From Acidimicrobiales bacterium (lineage in GTDB: Bacteria > Actinomycetota > Acidimicrobiia > Acidimicrobiales > AC-14), in contig JAODBK010000080.1 in assembly GCA_025463925.1 (NCBI GenBank), forward strand, positions 1 to 64,000: 64,000 nt of DNA. Direction: 5' to 3'. Below the pieces are notes generated by a model that did no database searches, had not been told where the DNA came from, and saw only the letters and a list, made by a program, of their open reading frames with translations. Both the position numbers and the translations under genes were made by a program. Positions 1-8,668 of this stretch are shown piece after piece (position 1 is the first letter of the stretch; every line of letters starts with the position of its first letter).

Positions 1-1182
1 CCGCGCCAACAGCGACGGCCGGGGCGCGGCGCCGGCCGGTCGCGCATCCACCGCGGCACCCCGCCACATCGGCCAGGCGGCGACCACGGCCACCAGCACC
101 ACCGTGGCGACGGCGCCGATCCCGAGAACCCACCAGTCCACCATCACGCCGGGATGCGGCTCGGCGACGCGCGCCAGGCCGATCGGTGTCAGCGGCGAGA
201 GCGCGACCGCCAGGGCCGCCGCGACCGCGGCCGCGACGGCGCCGAGCCCGAGGACACGGAGCATCCCGGCCGTCCACACCTGCACCCGTGTCATCCCGAG
301 CGCGCCGACCGTCGGGTGGTCGAGGGCATCGACGTGCGCCTGCCGCGCGAGCAGCTGGCTCAACACCGCCAAGCTCACCAAGCCGAGCAGTGCGCCGACC
401 AGCCACAAGGCCACTGACTGGAGGTGGATCGACGGCTGGACGTCGGCGGATTGCTGCGAGCGGATGGCGTTGAGCTGTGGCTGCCCGCCGACGAGATCGT
501 GCAGCCGGTTGACGAACGCCGGGATGTCCCGTGTCCCGTTGCGCAGCCGGACGACGGTCTCCACGAAGTGCGGGAAGTCCGCGCCCAGCGCGGCGACGGT
601 TGCCGGGCTGAGGTGCAACCAGTTGCTGCCGGTGAAGCTGCTCTGCGGCGGGAACTCACCCGGCGAGGCCTCGATCCCCACGACGTGCAGCTCGACCAGG
701 CGCGGCGGGGTCGTGCTGCTCGGGTCGCTCGCGAAGTGGACCGGGACGACACTGCCGACGTGCAGATGCCGCCGCTTGGCGAAGTCGAAGGCCGCCGACA
801 CCTCGTTGACGGCCCGCGGGAGACGGCCGTGGAGGAGCTTGGGCCGGTCGACGGCCGTCCCGACGGGTGCCTCCTCCGAGACGACGGCGACGGGGTCCAG
901 CGTGAAGTAGAGGAAGACCCGGCCGATCACCGCCACTTCCGGCAGCCGAGCGATCTGCTCGAAGGTCGGCGCCGCGAACGCCGGGCTGAATGGCGGGTAG
1001 ACGACGACGTCGGCGCTCCGGTGCGCGAGTTCGAAGCGATGGTACGCAGTGTTCGTCCGGCGGGCGCCCTCGGCCGCGGTCATCACTGCGCCGGCGCCCA
1101 GGCCGGCGATCAGCGCGAGCGTCAGCCAGCCGAGCAGCCGCGAGCGGAGCTCGCCCTTGGCCAGCAGGAAGATCGCGGTCAT
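1..1182 (-). CDS. FtsX-like ABC transporter permease (partial; C-terminus beyond window)
   Basis: The frame starts at an ATG at 1182 (MTAIFLLAKGELRSR...) and is still open at base 1, so 394 codons are visible. A first membrane segment lies at about residues 15-38. A long extracytoplasmic region follows, then hydrophobic segments near 252-276, 300-325 and 349-370. One helix, a large outer domain and then several helices is the layout of MacB/FtsX-type permeases, which act with a separate ATPase to move lipids or act mechanically on the envelope. An upstream in-frame stop (CGA TGA overlap region) supports this start. The partner ATPase is not in view, so substrate and role are unknown. Confidence 0.7.
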   Translation of the reverse strand, partial: MTAIFLLAKGELRSRLLGWLTLALIAGLGAGAVMTAAEGARRTNTAYHRFELAHRSADVVVYPPFSPAFAAPTFEQIARLPEVAVIGRVFLYFTLDPVAVVSEEAPVGTAVDRPKLLHGRLPRAVNEVSAAFDFAKRRHLHVGSVVPVHFASDPSSTTPPRLVELHVVGIEASPGEFPPQSSFTGSNWLHLSPATVAALGADFPHFVETVVRLRNGTRDIPAFVNRLHDLVGGQPQLNAIRSQQSADVQPSIHLQSVALWLVGALLGLVSLAVLSQLLARQAHVDALDHPTVGALGMTRVQVWTAGMLRVLGLGAVAAAVAAALAVALSPLTPIGLARVAEPHPGVMVDWWVLGIGAVATVVLVAVVAAWPMWRGAAVDARPAGAAPRPSLLAR

Positions 1183-1286
1183 CGGCGCGCCGGCCGGGTG
1201 CCACCCATCTGCGCCACCCTACGGTCCGCCGCCGCCGCCGACGATCGTGGTGGCACGATCGAAGCACGGTGGTACCACCCCCTCGG

Positions 1287-2090
1287 CTAGGTGTTGTGCC
1301 CGGAGTCCCAGACGGGATCGCGCTTCTCGGCGAACGCCCGCGGGCCCTCCTCCTGGTCGGGGTGGCCCCACATGCCGACGAGCTCGCGGGCGCCGGCGCG
1401 GCACGCGTCCTCCAGGCCGAGCTCGAGCGCGCCCCAGAGCGCCCGCTTCGTCGCCCGCAACGCCGCCGGGGAGTTGCGGGCGATCGTCTCGGCCAGTGCC
1501 TGCGCCTCGTGCCGCAGCTGCTCGGGCGGGTCGACCACCTGCGACGTGATGCCCAGGGCGTACGCGCGCGCCGCGTCCATCCGCTCGTACCGGCCCACCA
1601 GGGCCATCCGGCTGATCGACTCCATGGGCACCTTGCGAGCCAGCGCGATGGTCTCGTACGCGCTCACCTGCCCGATGGACACGTGGGGATCGACGAAGGT
1701 GGCGTTCGACGCCACGACGACGATGTCGGCGTCGGCGACGAAGTGCAGCCCACCGCCGGCGCACACGCCGTTCACCGCCGCGATCACCGGCTTCCACACG
1801 CCGTTGTGCCACGCGGTCAGCTTGAGCTCGGCCCGCCTGGTGCGACGCGACTGCTCCCGCAACGCCTCCTTGTCGCGACTCAGCTGCGCGACATCGAGGC
1901 CGGTCTGGAATGCGTCACCCTCGCCGGTGTTCACGATGACCCGCACGTCCGGATCGGCGTCGAGCTCGCGCCACGCGAGCTCGAGCTCGGCAAGCATGGC
2001 GGCATCCATGGCGTTGCCGATGTCGGGCCGGTTGAAGATCAGCCAGCCCACCGGTCCGCGGCGCTCGACCAGGAGCGTCGTGTACGTCAT
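1287..2090 (-). CDS. Enoyl-CoA hydratase/isomerase family protein
   Basis: A 267-residue crotonase-fold protein, the usual length for the family. The oxyanion-hole region is visible (AAVNGVCAGGGLHFV, about residues 95-110), as is the downstream SIGQVSAYETIALAR stretch where crotonases place an acidic catalytic residue. Those acidic residues are not obvious here, so the exact reaction (hydration, isomerisation or hydrolysis of an acyl-CoA) is open. Its ATG overlaps the stop of the upstream hydratase gene by ATGA, so the two are translationally coupled and probably act on one acyl-CoA pathway with the hotdog dehydratase upstream. Confidence 0.85.
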   Translation of the reverse strand: MTYTTLLVERRGPVGWLIFNRPDIGNAMDAAMLAELELAWRELDADPDVRVIVNTGEGDAFQTGLDVAQLSRDKEALREQSRRTRRAELKLTAWHNGVWKPVIAAVNGVCAGGGLHFVADADIVVVASNATFVDPHVSIGQVSAYETIALARKVPMESISRMALVGRYERMDAARAYALGITSQVVDPPEQLRHEAQALAETIARNSPAALRATKRALWGALELGLEDACRAGARELVGMWGHPDQEEGPRAFAEKRDPVWDSGHNT

Positions 2091-2884
2091 CGGCCGGTGA
2101 AGTCGGGCGGCCGCTTCTCCTTGAACGCGCTGAGGCCCTCGCGGAAGTCCTCGCTTCGCGACGAGAGCTCCAACGCCAGCGCCTCGTGCTGCAGGTGCTC
2201 CTCGAGCGAGGCCGACGCGCCGGCGTGCAGCAGCCACTTGGTGAGACCGATGGCGATCGTCGGCGCGTCCGCGAGCCGGGCCACGACATCGTCCACCGCG
2301 GCCTCCAGGTCGCCGCCGGGCACCGCCCGGTGCACGAGACCCCATTCGGCCGCCTCGGCGCCGCTGACGGCGCGACCGAGCAGCAGCATCTGGCGCGCCC
2401 GGACCTCGCCGATCCTTCGCGGCAGCAGCCATGTCCCGCCGCTGTCCGGCGTGAACCCCCGCTCGCTGAACGGCTCCCACAACCGGGCGTCGTCGGCCGC
2501 CACCGCGACGTCGGCGGCCAGGGCGAGGTGCAGTCCGATGCCCGCGGCCCAGCCCTGGACCCGGCACACCACCGGTGTCTGCACCGACAGCAGCAACGGG
2601 ATCAGGCGGTGCGCCTGCGACGGCAGCCGCCGCTGGATGCTGCCCACGCGAGGCCGGCGCTCGTCGGTCCCGCGGGCGTTGCGGGCCACGATGTCGAAGC
2701 CACTGCAGAAGTGGTCGCCGGCACCCGACAGCACGATCACCCGCACCGTCTCGTCGCGCCCGGCCGCGTCGACGTGGTCGATCAACCCGGCAACGACCTC
2801 ATCCGTCAACGCGTTGCGCGTGTCGGGCCGATCGAGCTCGAGCCGCAGCACGCCGCCGGTGTGGTCGACCCGGAGCCCGTCCAT
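2087..2884 (-). CDS. Enoyl-CoA hydratase/isomerase family protein
   Basis: A 265-residue crotonase-superfamily protein, paralogous to the downstream gene. Visible marks are LDRPDTRNALTDEVV at the N-terminus, SGAGDHFCSGFD (about 52-64), the oxyanion-hole stretch QGWAAGIGLHLALAAD (about 105-120) and a C-terminal SEDFREGLSAFKEKRPPDF, a typical enoyl-CoA hydratase ending. The ATG at 2884 overlaps the stop of the dehydratase gene, and its own stop overlaps the next ATG. The gene is therefore the middle one of a three-gene coupled operon (4134 to 1287) for acyl-CoA side-chain or fatty-acid beta-oxidation. Substrate specificity cannot be read from the sequence. Confidence 0.88.
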   Translation of the reverse strand: MDGLRVDHTGGVLRLELDRPDTRNALTDEVVAGLIDHVDAAGRDETVRVIVLSGAGDHFCSGFDIVARNARGTDERRPRVGSIQRRLPSQAHRLIPLLLSVQTPVVCRVQGWAAGIGLHLALAADVAVAADDARLWEPFSERGFTPDSGGTWLLPRRIGEVRARQMLLLGRAVSGAEAAEWGLVHRAVPGGDLEAAVDDVVARLADAPTIAIGLTKWLLHAGASASLEEHLQHEALALELSSRSEDFREGLSAFKEKRPPDFTGR

Positions 2885-4134
2885 CAACGCCGCTCGAACC
2901 GGGCCGAGATGGCGTCCAGGGCGCGCTGGAGGTCGTTGGTCCCGCCCGGCGGATCGGGAAGGCGCACCGGGCCACGATCGCGACTCGGGAGCAGCACCGT
3001 CGCGTGGCCAGGCGTGGTGACCTCGCCGCGCTGGCTCTCGGCGACGATGTCGAGGTCGACCGCCGGCCGGTCGCCGCCGGCCAGGTACTTCCGGACCACC
3101 GTGCCCCGCAGCCATTGGGTGTCACCGACGTAGTTGAACTTGCGGAACTCGCAGTCGAGCGTCCAGAGCCACCCGTCGTCGCCCATCCAGTCGGTGCACA
3201 GATGGATCAGCCACGTCTCGCGCATGCGGCCGTAGTCGTAGGTGGTCGGGTTGCCGGCCCGGCGGGCGAACTCCGGGTCCCAGTGCACCCGCTGCATCAC
3301 GTCGGGGATGTTGTGGTCGTCGCGGTGGAAGAACCGCGGGATCCGCATCCGGTTGCGGGCGCCGAGCCGGAGCGGCTGGACCCCGTAGAGGCCCATGCCC
3401 ATGCCGGTGTGCCAGCAGATCATGTCGGTGACCGTGAGCGGGCCCTTCACCATGGGGCCGACGGTGTCGCCCTCGGCGACGTCCTCCCACCAACGCGGGG
3501 TGGCACCGCGCGGTGCCTCCGACGCGTACTGCGCGTCGATGGCGTCGATGTCGGCATCGGCGTAGGACGCCAGCTCGACGGTGTCGTACTTCTTCTTCTC
3601 TCGCGCCTTCTCCCGCTCGGTGCGGATCATCAGCCGCAGCTGGGCCGAGAGCAACGGCCCGTCCTGCTCGCGGAAGACCTGAGCGGTCCACTCGTGCACC
3701 GCCCGGCCGGCGAACTCGCTGGTCTTGTCGAGCACCCCCACCAACGCGTTCCGCCGCCAGACGGCACGGTCCGGGAGCAGTGGCGACCACCACTCGCGCG
3801 CGCTGGCCGAGTAGAAGGCATGCACGCCGCGGAGCGGGTCGCCCTTCATGAGATCCCTCAGGTCGGGGTCGACCTCGGCCACCTCGTCCTGACCGATCAG
3901 CGTGTCGCCGCCGACCATCGGCGGCGGTGCGATCACGCTCCCCCATCGCGTCTTGGCGCCGTACTCGGGCTCGCACCACAGCGGGTTGTCGTCGCCGTAA
4001 CAGGTGGCGACGTGACGGAACGCGTCGGTGCCGGCCCGCCGGTAGTGCGGCGGCAGCACGTGGGGCTCGGGGACGCCGATGCGGTCGCGGAGTCGGGCGA
4101 TGCCTTCGTCGGTGATCCGGCCCGATTCCGTCAT
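2884..4134 (-). CDS. FAS1-like/MaoC-type double-hotdog dehydratase
   Basis: A 416-residue protein with two hotdog-like halves. The first half (about 25-190) has the FAS1-like dehydratase N-domain pattern, including HYRRAGTDAFRHVATCYGDDNPLW and a SVIAPPPMVGGDTL stretch. The second half (about 225-410) has DMICWHTGMG and a C-terminal hydratase-like sheet. Such proteins hydrate or dehydrate enoyl-thioesters. It is the first gene of a coupled operon with two crotonases. A palindrome (4136-4152) sits against the ATG, and a TATTGT box lies 7 bases upstream of the start, so the mRNA is probably leaderless. Start chosen at the ATG because coding character ends there. Confidence 0.8.
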   Translation of the reverse strand: MTESGRITDEGIARLRDRIGVPEPHVLPPHYRRAGTDAFRHVATCYGDDNPLWCEPEYGAKTRWGSVIAPPPMVGGDTLIGQDEVAEVDPDLRDLMKGDPLRGVHAFYSASAREWWSPLLPDRAVWRRNALVGVLDKTSEFAGRAVHEWTAQVFREQDGPLLSAQLRLMIRTEREKAREKKKYDTVELASYADADIDAIDAQYASEAPRGATPRWWEDVAEGDTVGPMVKGPLTVTDMICWHTGMGMGLYGVQPLRLGARNRMRIPRFFHRDDHNIPDVMQRVHWDPEFARRAGNPTTYDYGRMRETWLIHLCTDWMGDDGWLWTLDCEFRKFNYVGDTQWLRGTVVRKYLAGGDRPAVDLDIVAESQRGEVTTPGHATVLLPSRDRGPVRLPDPPGGTNDLQRALDAISARFERR

Positions 4135-4135
4135 T

Positions 4136-4152
4136 CGGTATACAATATCCCG
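4136..4152. promoter_or_regulatory. Candidate operator and -10 box of the dehydratase operon
   Basis: A 17-bp imperfect dyad, CGGTATACAATATCCCG (6 of 8 arm positions pair), lies immediately upstream of the leftward ATG at 4134. On the leftward strand it contains TATTGT (4142-4147) 7 bases before the start, a plausible -10. Twelve of 17 bases match the site at 5821-5837 in front of the neighbouring acyl-CoA ligase gene, so the same regulator may control both. The regulator is not identified. Confidence 0.45.
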
Positions 4153-4172
4153 CCGTCGGCTGAGCCGATCGG

Positions 4173-5810
4173 CTACCGGCGGTCGTAGCGGATGCCGGCC
4201 GCCACGGAGTCCCACGTCGTCGCGGTCACGCCCTCCTCGCGCAGGTCCCGCTTGAGGACCCGCCCGATCGGGCTCCTCGGCAGGTCGGTCCGGAACTCGA
4301 TGTACCGCGGCATGGCGAAGTACGGCAGCTCGTCGATGCACCAGCGGAAGAGCTCCTCCTCGGTGAGCGTGGCTCCGTCGCGCAACGTGGCGGTGATCTT
4401 CAGATCGTCCTCGAGCACCTCGCTCGGGACGGCGTGCACGGCGACGTCCACGATCTCCTCGCGCTTGCAGAGGATGCCCTCCACCTGCTGGCTGGAGATG
4501 TTCTCCCCCCGCCGCCGGAGGTAGTCCTTCTTGCGGTCGACGAAGAAGAGGTAGCCGTCGTCGTCGATGCGGCCGATGTCGCCGCAGTGGAACCACAGGT
4601 TGCCGGTCATGTCGAGCGTGGCCTGCGGGTTGCCCCAGTAGCCGTCGAACATCACGTTGGGCCGCTTGGGCCGGATGACGATCTCGCCCTCGGTGCCGCG
4701 GGGCACCTCGACATCGTGATCGTCGAAGATGCGCACGTCGAAGAACTCGTCGTTGACGATGCCGGCGGCGTTCGGCTTGTTGGGCACACCGTTGGGCTGC
4801 CAGGAGACGAGGCTGGCCTCGGTGAGGCCGTACGCGCCGCTGAAGGTGTCGACGCCGAACCGGTCGCGGATCCGTTTGTCGACCTCGTGCGGCAGCGGCG
4901 CCGCCGCGAACAACCGGAGCGACGTGTTGGCGTCGGGCTCACCGGACTTCGGCTCGGCCGATCGCCGCTCGTCGTTGGCGATCAGAAACGCCATCGATCC
5001 CAGCGTCACCGCGATGGTCGAGCCGGTGCGGGTGAGCTCGGGCCAGAAGTTCGAGACCGAGAACCGCGGGTACAGCGCGGCCCGCCCACCGCTCAGCAGG
5101 GTGCCGACGATCGCGGTCGTGTAGACGTTGTAGTGGAACAGTGGGAGCGGCACCCACGCCACGTCGTCCGCGGTCCGCCGCCACGAGATGTTGATCTGGC
5201 GGGCCAGCACGACGTTGTAGTTGTGGCTGACCATGCAACCCTTCGACGGGCCGGTCGTGCCGCCGGTGTAGATGAACGTGACCAGGTCGGTCGGCCGCGC
5301 GGTGATGTCGGGCGCCTTCTCGCCGGCCGACACGAGGTCGGCCCAGCGATGGACCGCGGCCGCGCCGGCCGCCGCGCGCCAACCGGCGCGGTCCCCGACC
5401 ACCACGACGTGCTCGAGGTCCGGCAAGCCGCCGAGCAGCGGTTCCACGCGCGAGAGGTAGGCCTCGTCGACGATGACGGCGCGCGACCCCGAGTCGGCGA
5501 GCTGGTGCAACAGGTAGTCACCCTTGTACGCGGTGTTGATCGGCACCATGACGATGCCGCCGCGCACCGCGCCGAACCACGCCAGCAACGCCTCGACCGA
5601 CGTGCCCATCAGCGTCGCGACCCGGTCGCCCGGCGCGACGCCCAACGCGCTCAGCCCGCCGGCGACCGCCCCGGCGGCGTCGAACACGTCCCGCGCGGTG
5701 ATCGTGGTGCCGCCGACGTCGAGGTACTCCCCGTCCGGGTCGGTGGCCAGCCGACGTTCGAGCAACGCGGAGATCGTCGTCTGCTCGTCGCGGAGCCACG
5801 CCTCGGCCAT
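4173..5810 (-). CDS. Class I adenylate-forming acyl-CoA synthetase/ligase
   Basis: A 545-residue AMP-dependent ligase that would activate a carboxylic acid to its CoA thioester via an acyl-adenylate. The phosphate-binding loop is TGGTTGPSKG (about 181-190). YGLTEAS (about 325) supplies the adenine/Mg motif. GDIGRIDDDGYLFFVDRKKD (about 406) is the hinge, and the C-terminal lysine region is SPIGRVLKRDL. Length and motif order are complete. It lies upstream of the dehydratase operon on the same strand, separated by 38 bases with a dyad, so it is probably transcribed from its own promoter and co-regulated. The natural acid (fatty, bile-acid-like or aromatic) cannot be assigned. Confidence 0.92.
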   Translation of the reverse strand: MAEAWLRDEQTTISALLERRLATDPDGEYLDVGGTTITARDVFDAAGAVAGGLSALGVAPGDRVATLMGTSVEALLAWFGAVRGGIVMVPINTAYKGDYLLHQLADSGSRAVIVDEAYLSRVEPLLGGLPDLEHVVVVGDRAGWRAAAGAAAVHRWADLVSAGEKAPDITARPTDLVTFIYTGGTTGPSKGCMVSHNYNVVLARQINISWRRTADDVAWVPLPLFHYNVYTTAIVGTLLSGGRAALYPRFSVSNFWPELTRTGSTIAVTLGSMAFLIANDERRSAEPKSGEPDANTSLRLFAAAPLPHEVDKRIRDRFGVDTFSGAYGLTEASLVSWQPNGVPNKPNAAGIVNDEFFDVRIFDDHDVEVPRGTEGEIVIRPKRPNVMFDGYWGNPQATLDMTGNLWFHCGDIGRIDDDGYLFFVDRKKDYLRRRGENISSQQVEGILCKREEIVDVAVHAVPSEVLEDDLKITATLRDGATLTEEELFRWCIDELPYFAMPRYIEFRTDLPRSPIGRVLKRDLREEGVTATTWDSVAAGIRYDRR

Positions 5811-5820
5811 CGGCGACCGA

Positions 5821-5837
5821 TCGTATACGGTATCCGG
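5821..5837. promoter_or_regulatory. Candidate operator and promoter of the acyl-CoA ligase gene
   Basis: TCGTATACGGTATCCGG is an imperfect dyad centred on 5829. It lies in the 28-bp gap between the ligase start (5810) and the SDR stop (5839). It shares GTATAC-nn-TATCC with the site at 4136-4152. On the leftward strand TACGAT falls 9 bases before the ATG and could be the -10 of a leaderless transcript. Confidence 0.42.
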
Positions 5838-5838
5838 T

Positions 5839-6603
5839 TCAGCCGGCCGGGCCGATCACCGGCGTCGGCGTCCGCAGGATGATGTGCTCCATGCCGATCC
5901 CCGGGAAGGGCAGCACGCTGGCGACGACGCCGAGCAGCACCTCGGCGACGTCGTCGGTGTCCATGAACTCCGCCTGCGACTGACCGTGCGTCGTCCAGAC
6001 GCCGAGCGCCGTGGTGAGCAGCGGCCCGTCGAACCCGTCGCCGAACTCCGTCGGCACCGTCGAGCCGACTCCGACGGTGCCGAAGCGGATGCGCGGGTGC
6101 TCGATCCGCCAGCACCGCACCGACTGCTCCAGCGCCGCCTTGCTGGCGCCGTAGGCCGCCAGCGCCCAGCGCGGCATGTGCACCGCTTCCGACGACAGCG
6201 CGAGGACGAGCGCGCCGTCCGCGAGCGTCGGCACCAGTCCGGCCAGCACGGTGTTGAAGCCCACCACGTTGGTCTGGAAGGTCGACATCCAGTCCCCGGC
6301 CGTCGTCTCCTCGATCCGCCGCAACGGCGCGGTGCCGACCGACGACAGCACCAGGTCGACCGAACCGAGCTGGCGCGCCGCCTCGTCGGCGACGCGCCGG
6401 CAGTCGTCGGGCATGGCGACGTCGGCAACCACCGTCCGCCCGCCGCCGGCCTCGGCCACCGCCTCGTCGAGGCGCGCCTGCCGCCGGGCCGCCATGAGGA
6501 CGTCGGCCCCCGCCTTTACGGCGCGGACCGCGAACGACCGGCCGATGCCCGACGACGCGCCGATCACCAGGACCCGGCGGCCCGCCAGCGTGGATGTGGT
6601 CAC
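5839..6603 (-). CDS. Short-chain dehydrogenase/reductase
   Basis: A 254-residue classical SDR. The Rossmann nucleotide loop GASSGIG is near residues 14-20, and the catalytic pattern is Ser (ALSSEAVH, near 137) followed by Tyr-x3-Lys in YGASK (near 152). It oxidises or reduces a hydroxyl/ketone with NAD(P)(H). The GTG start at 6603 was chosen because GGAGG (leftward strand, at 6610-6614) lies six bases upstream. The C-terminal third is unusually short of substrate-loop signatures, so no substrate is proposed. It lies upstream of the acyl-CoA ligase on the same strand. Confidence 0.87.
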   Translation of the reverse strand: MTTSTLAGRRVLVIGASSGIGRSFAVRAVKAGADVLMAARRQARLDEAVAEAGGGRTVVADVAMPDDCRRVADEAARQLGSVDLVLSSVGTAPLRRIEETTAGDWMSTFQTNVVGFNTVLAGLVPTLADGALVLALSSEAVHMPRWALAAYGASKAALEQSVRCWRIEHPRIRFGTVGVGSTVPTEFGDGFDGPLLTTALGVWTTHGQSQAEFMDTDDVAEVLLGVVASVLPFPGIGMEHIILRTPTPVIGPAG

Positions 6604-6700
6604 GATGATCCTCCGATCACCTCGTCGCCGAAGGACCACATTGTCGAGGAAACCGTCGCCGACGGCGACTCCGGCCGGGACGATGGGCGAGACTGCGGTC

Positions 6701-7132
6701 ATGGCTGACCACCGTGTCGCAGACGAGCTCCAGATCAGGAACCTGATCGCCGCGGTGGCCCAGATGGCCGACACCGGCACCGTCGACGAGTACATGGCGC
6801 TGTTCGCCGAGGACGCGGTGTGGGCGATGCCCGACAACCCGGCGGTCGGCGTGGCCGCCAGCACGCGCGTCGGGCGCGACGACATCCGCGCCGGCGTGGT
6901 GGAGCGCCGGGCGGCCGGGTTGCAGGGGCCGGGGTCGCACGCGTTGCACGTCATCGCGACCGTTCGGGTCGTCCTTGGCGCCGGCGACGACGCGACCGGC
7001 CACGCCTACTGGCTCTTCTACGGCGACACCGCGTCCACGCCGGTGCTGCGGAGCATGGGCCAGTACCACGACGCCTACCGGCGCACCAGCAACGGGTGGC
7101 AGCTGGCCCGCCGCGCGATCGTGATCAGTTGA
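6701..7132 (+). CDS. SnoaL-like/NTF2-fold protein
   Basis: A 143-residue single-domain protein. The opening HRVADELQIRNLIAAVAQM and TVDEYMALFAEDAVWAMP are typical of SnoaL_4-type cone-shaped NTF2-fold proteins, which act as small hydratases, isomerases or dehydratases or bind hydrophobic ligands. It is divergent from the SDR at 6603 and four bases from the methyltransferase start, so it forms a pair with that gene. An alternative ATG at 6683 would add six residues. Specific chemistry is unknown. Confidence 0.75.
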   Translation: MADHRVADELQIRNLIAAVAQMADTGTVDEYMALFAEDAVWAMPDNPAVGVAASTRVGRDDIRAGVVERRAAGLQGPGSHALHVIATVRVVLGAGDDATGHAYWLFYGDTASTPVLRSMGQYHDAYRRTSNGWQLARRAIVIS

Positions 7133-7136
7133 GCCG

Positions 7137-7706
7137 ATGAACGAAGGACACCTGCGGTTCCTGGCCAGTCCCGAATGGGCGCAGATGCTCGAGACCGATC
7201 TGCTGCCGTGGGTGCGGGGGGTCGCCGACCTCGGCGACGACGTCCTCGAGGTCGGACCCGGGCCGGGCCTCACCACCGACCTGATCCGGAAGCTGGCGCC
7301 GAAGGTCACCGCGGTGGAAGTGGACGGGCAACTCGCCGAGGCGCTGGCGGCCCGGCTCGCCGGCACCAACGTCGACGTCGTCCATGCCGACGCCACCGCG
7401 TCCGGTCTCGCGTCCGACCGGTTCTCCGCCGCGACCTGCTTCTCGATGCTCCATCACATGCCGTCGGCGGCCATCCAGGACCGGCTGTTCGCCGAGCTGC
7501 ACCGCATGCTCCGGCCCGGCGGCGCGTTCATCGGCGTCGATGCCGCGGACATCGACCTCCTCCGCGCCGGCCACGTCGACGACGTCTTCGTGCCGGTCGA
7601 CCCCGACACCCTGGGCGCCCGCCTGGAAACCGTCGGCTTCACCGACGTCGGCATCGAGCCGTCCGAGTACCAGGTCAGATTCCGGGCGACGAAACCGGCG
7701 TCGTAG
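7137..7706 (+). CDS. Class I SAM-dependent methyltransferase
   Basis: A 189-residue small-molecule methyltransferase. SAM-binding motif I is VLEVGPGPGLTTDLI (about residues 36-50). The acidic end of strand 2 is VTAVEVDGQ, and motif II/III is ATCFSMLHHMPS followed by ELHRMLRPGGAFIGVD. The fold is complete but short, with no extra substrate cap. Four bases separate it from the NTF2-like gene, so they are co-transcribed. The methyl acceptor is unknown. Confidence 0.85.
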   Translation: MNEGHLRFLASPEWAQMLETDLLPWVRGVADLGDDVLEVGPGPGLTTDLIRKLAPKVTAVEVDGQLAEALAARLAGTNVDVVHADATASGLASDRFSAATCFSMLHHMPSAAIQDRLFAELHRMLRPGGAFIGVDAADIDLLRAGHVDDVFVPVDPDTLGARLETVGFTDVGIEPSEYQVRFRATKPAS

Positions 7707-7755
7707 GCTCGCGTGGTCGGTGTCCCCGGGACACCCCCGGTGATTGGGAGGCGTG

Positions 7756-8613
7756 ATGGTCGAGCTGGCGAGGATCAAGGCATCGGAGCCGGCCGAGGAG
7801 ATCACCACCGCGCTGATCGAGGACGGGGCGGTCATCGTTGAGGGGCTGCTGGACGCCGATCTGCTCGATCGGTTCAACCGGGAGCTCGATCCGCTGCTCG
7901 CGGCGGCCGACCCGACCCACGGCGGGCACTTCGTCAACGACACCATCGCGTGGTTCTTCGGCGCGCACACCCGGCACGTCACCGGAGTGACGGCCAAGTC
8001 ACCGATCTTCGCGACCAAGATCATGACCCATCCGGTCTACCGGGCGGTGGCCGACGCGGTGCTGCTCCCGAACTGCGCGCGCTACCAGCTCAACCTGGCC
8101 CACGTGCTCGACCGCGGCCCCGGATCGGAGCGGCAGTACCTCCATCGCGACGAGTTGGTGTGGGTCCACGTGCCGCGACCCCACCCCGATCTCCAGCTGG
8201 CGTCGGTGATCGCGCTCGTCGACTTCACCGCCGACAACGGCGCCACCGTCGTCGCCCCGGGCAGCCACCGTTGGCCGCCCGAACGGCAGGTCCGCGAGGA
8301 CGAGCTGGTGCCGGCCGAGATGCCGGCTGGGTCGGCGGTGATCTACCTCGGCTCGACGATCCACGCCGGTGGCGCCAACACCACCGCGTCGGAGTGGCGG
8401 CGCGGCATGCACCAGAGCTACTGCCTCGGTTGGCTGCGCACCGAGGAGAACCACTACCTCACGACACCGCCCGACGTCGCCCGCACCTTGCCGCGCCAGT
8501 CGCTCGAGCTGCTCGGCTATGCGGCCCACGACGCGCTGGCCGACGGCGGCGGCTACCTCGGCGTCGTCGAGCTCGTCGACCCGATCGACCTGCTCACCGA
8601 CGGCCGCCTCTGA
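7756..8613 (+). CDS. Phytanoyl-CoA dioxygenase (PhyH) family oxygenase
   Basis: A 285-residue Fe(II)/2-oxoglutarate dioxygenase-like protein. The iron facial triad is visible as His-x-Asp in QYLHRDELVW (about 126-135) and a distal His in STIHAGGANTT (about 200-210), followed by an Arg that could bind 2-oxoglutarate. PhyH-family enzymes hydroxylate acyl-CoAs or other lipophilic substrates. The ATG at 7756 is preferred over an upstream in-frame TTG because GGGAGG (7746-7751) is correctly placed. It stands alone between the methyltransferase and the carboxyltransferase gene. Confidence 0.82.
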   Translation: MVELARIKASEPAEEITTALIEDGAVIVEGLLDADLLDRFNRELDPLLAAADPTHGGHFVNDTIAWFFGAHTRHVTGVTAKSPIFATKIMTHPVYRAVADAVLLPNCARYQLNLAHVLDRGPGSERQYLHRDELVWVHVPRPHPDLQLASVIALVDFTADNGATVVAPGSHRWPPERQVREDELVPAEMPAGSAVIYLGSTIHAGGANTTASEWRRGMHQSYCLGWLRTEENHYLTTPPDVARTLPRQSLELLGYAAHDALADGGGYLGVVELVDPIDLLTDGRL

Positions 8614-8668
8614 GCTTCTCGGGCCAGGGCGCGGTAACCCCCGCCGGCGTGCGACAGTCCTACGGGTC

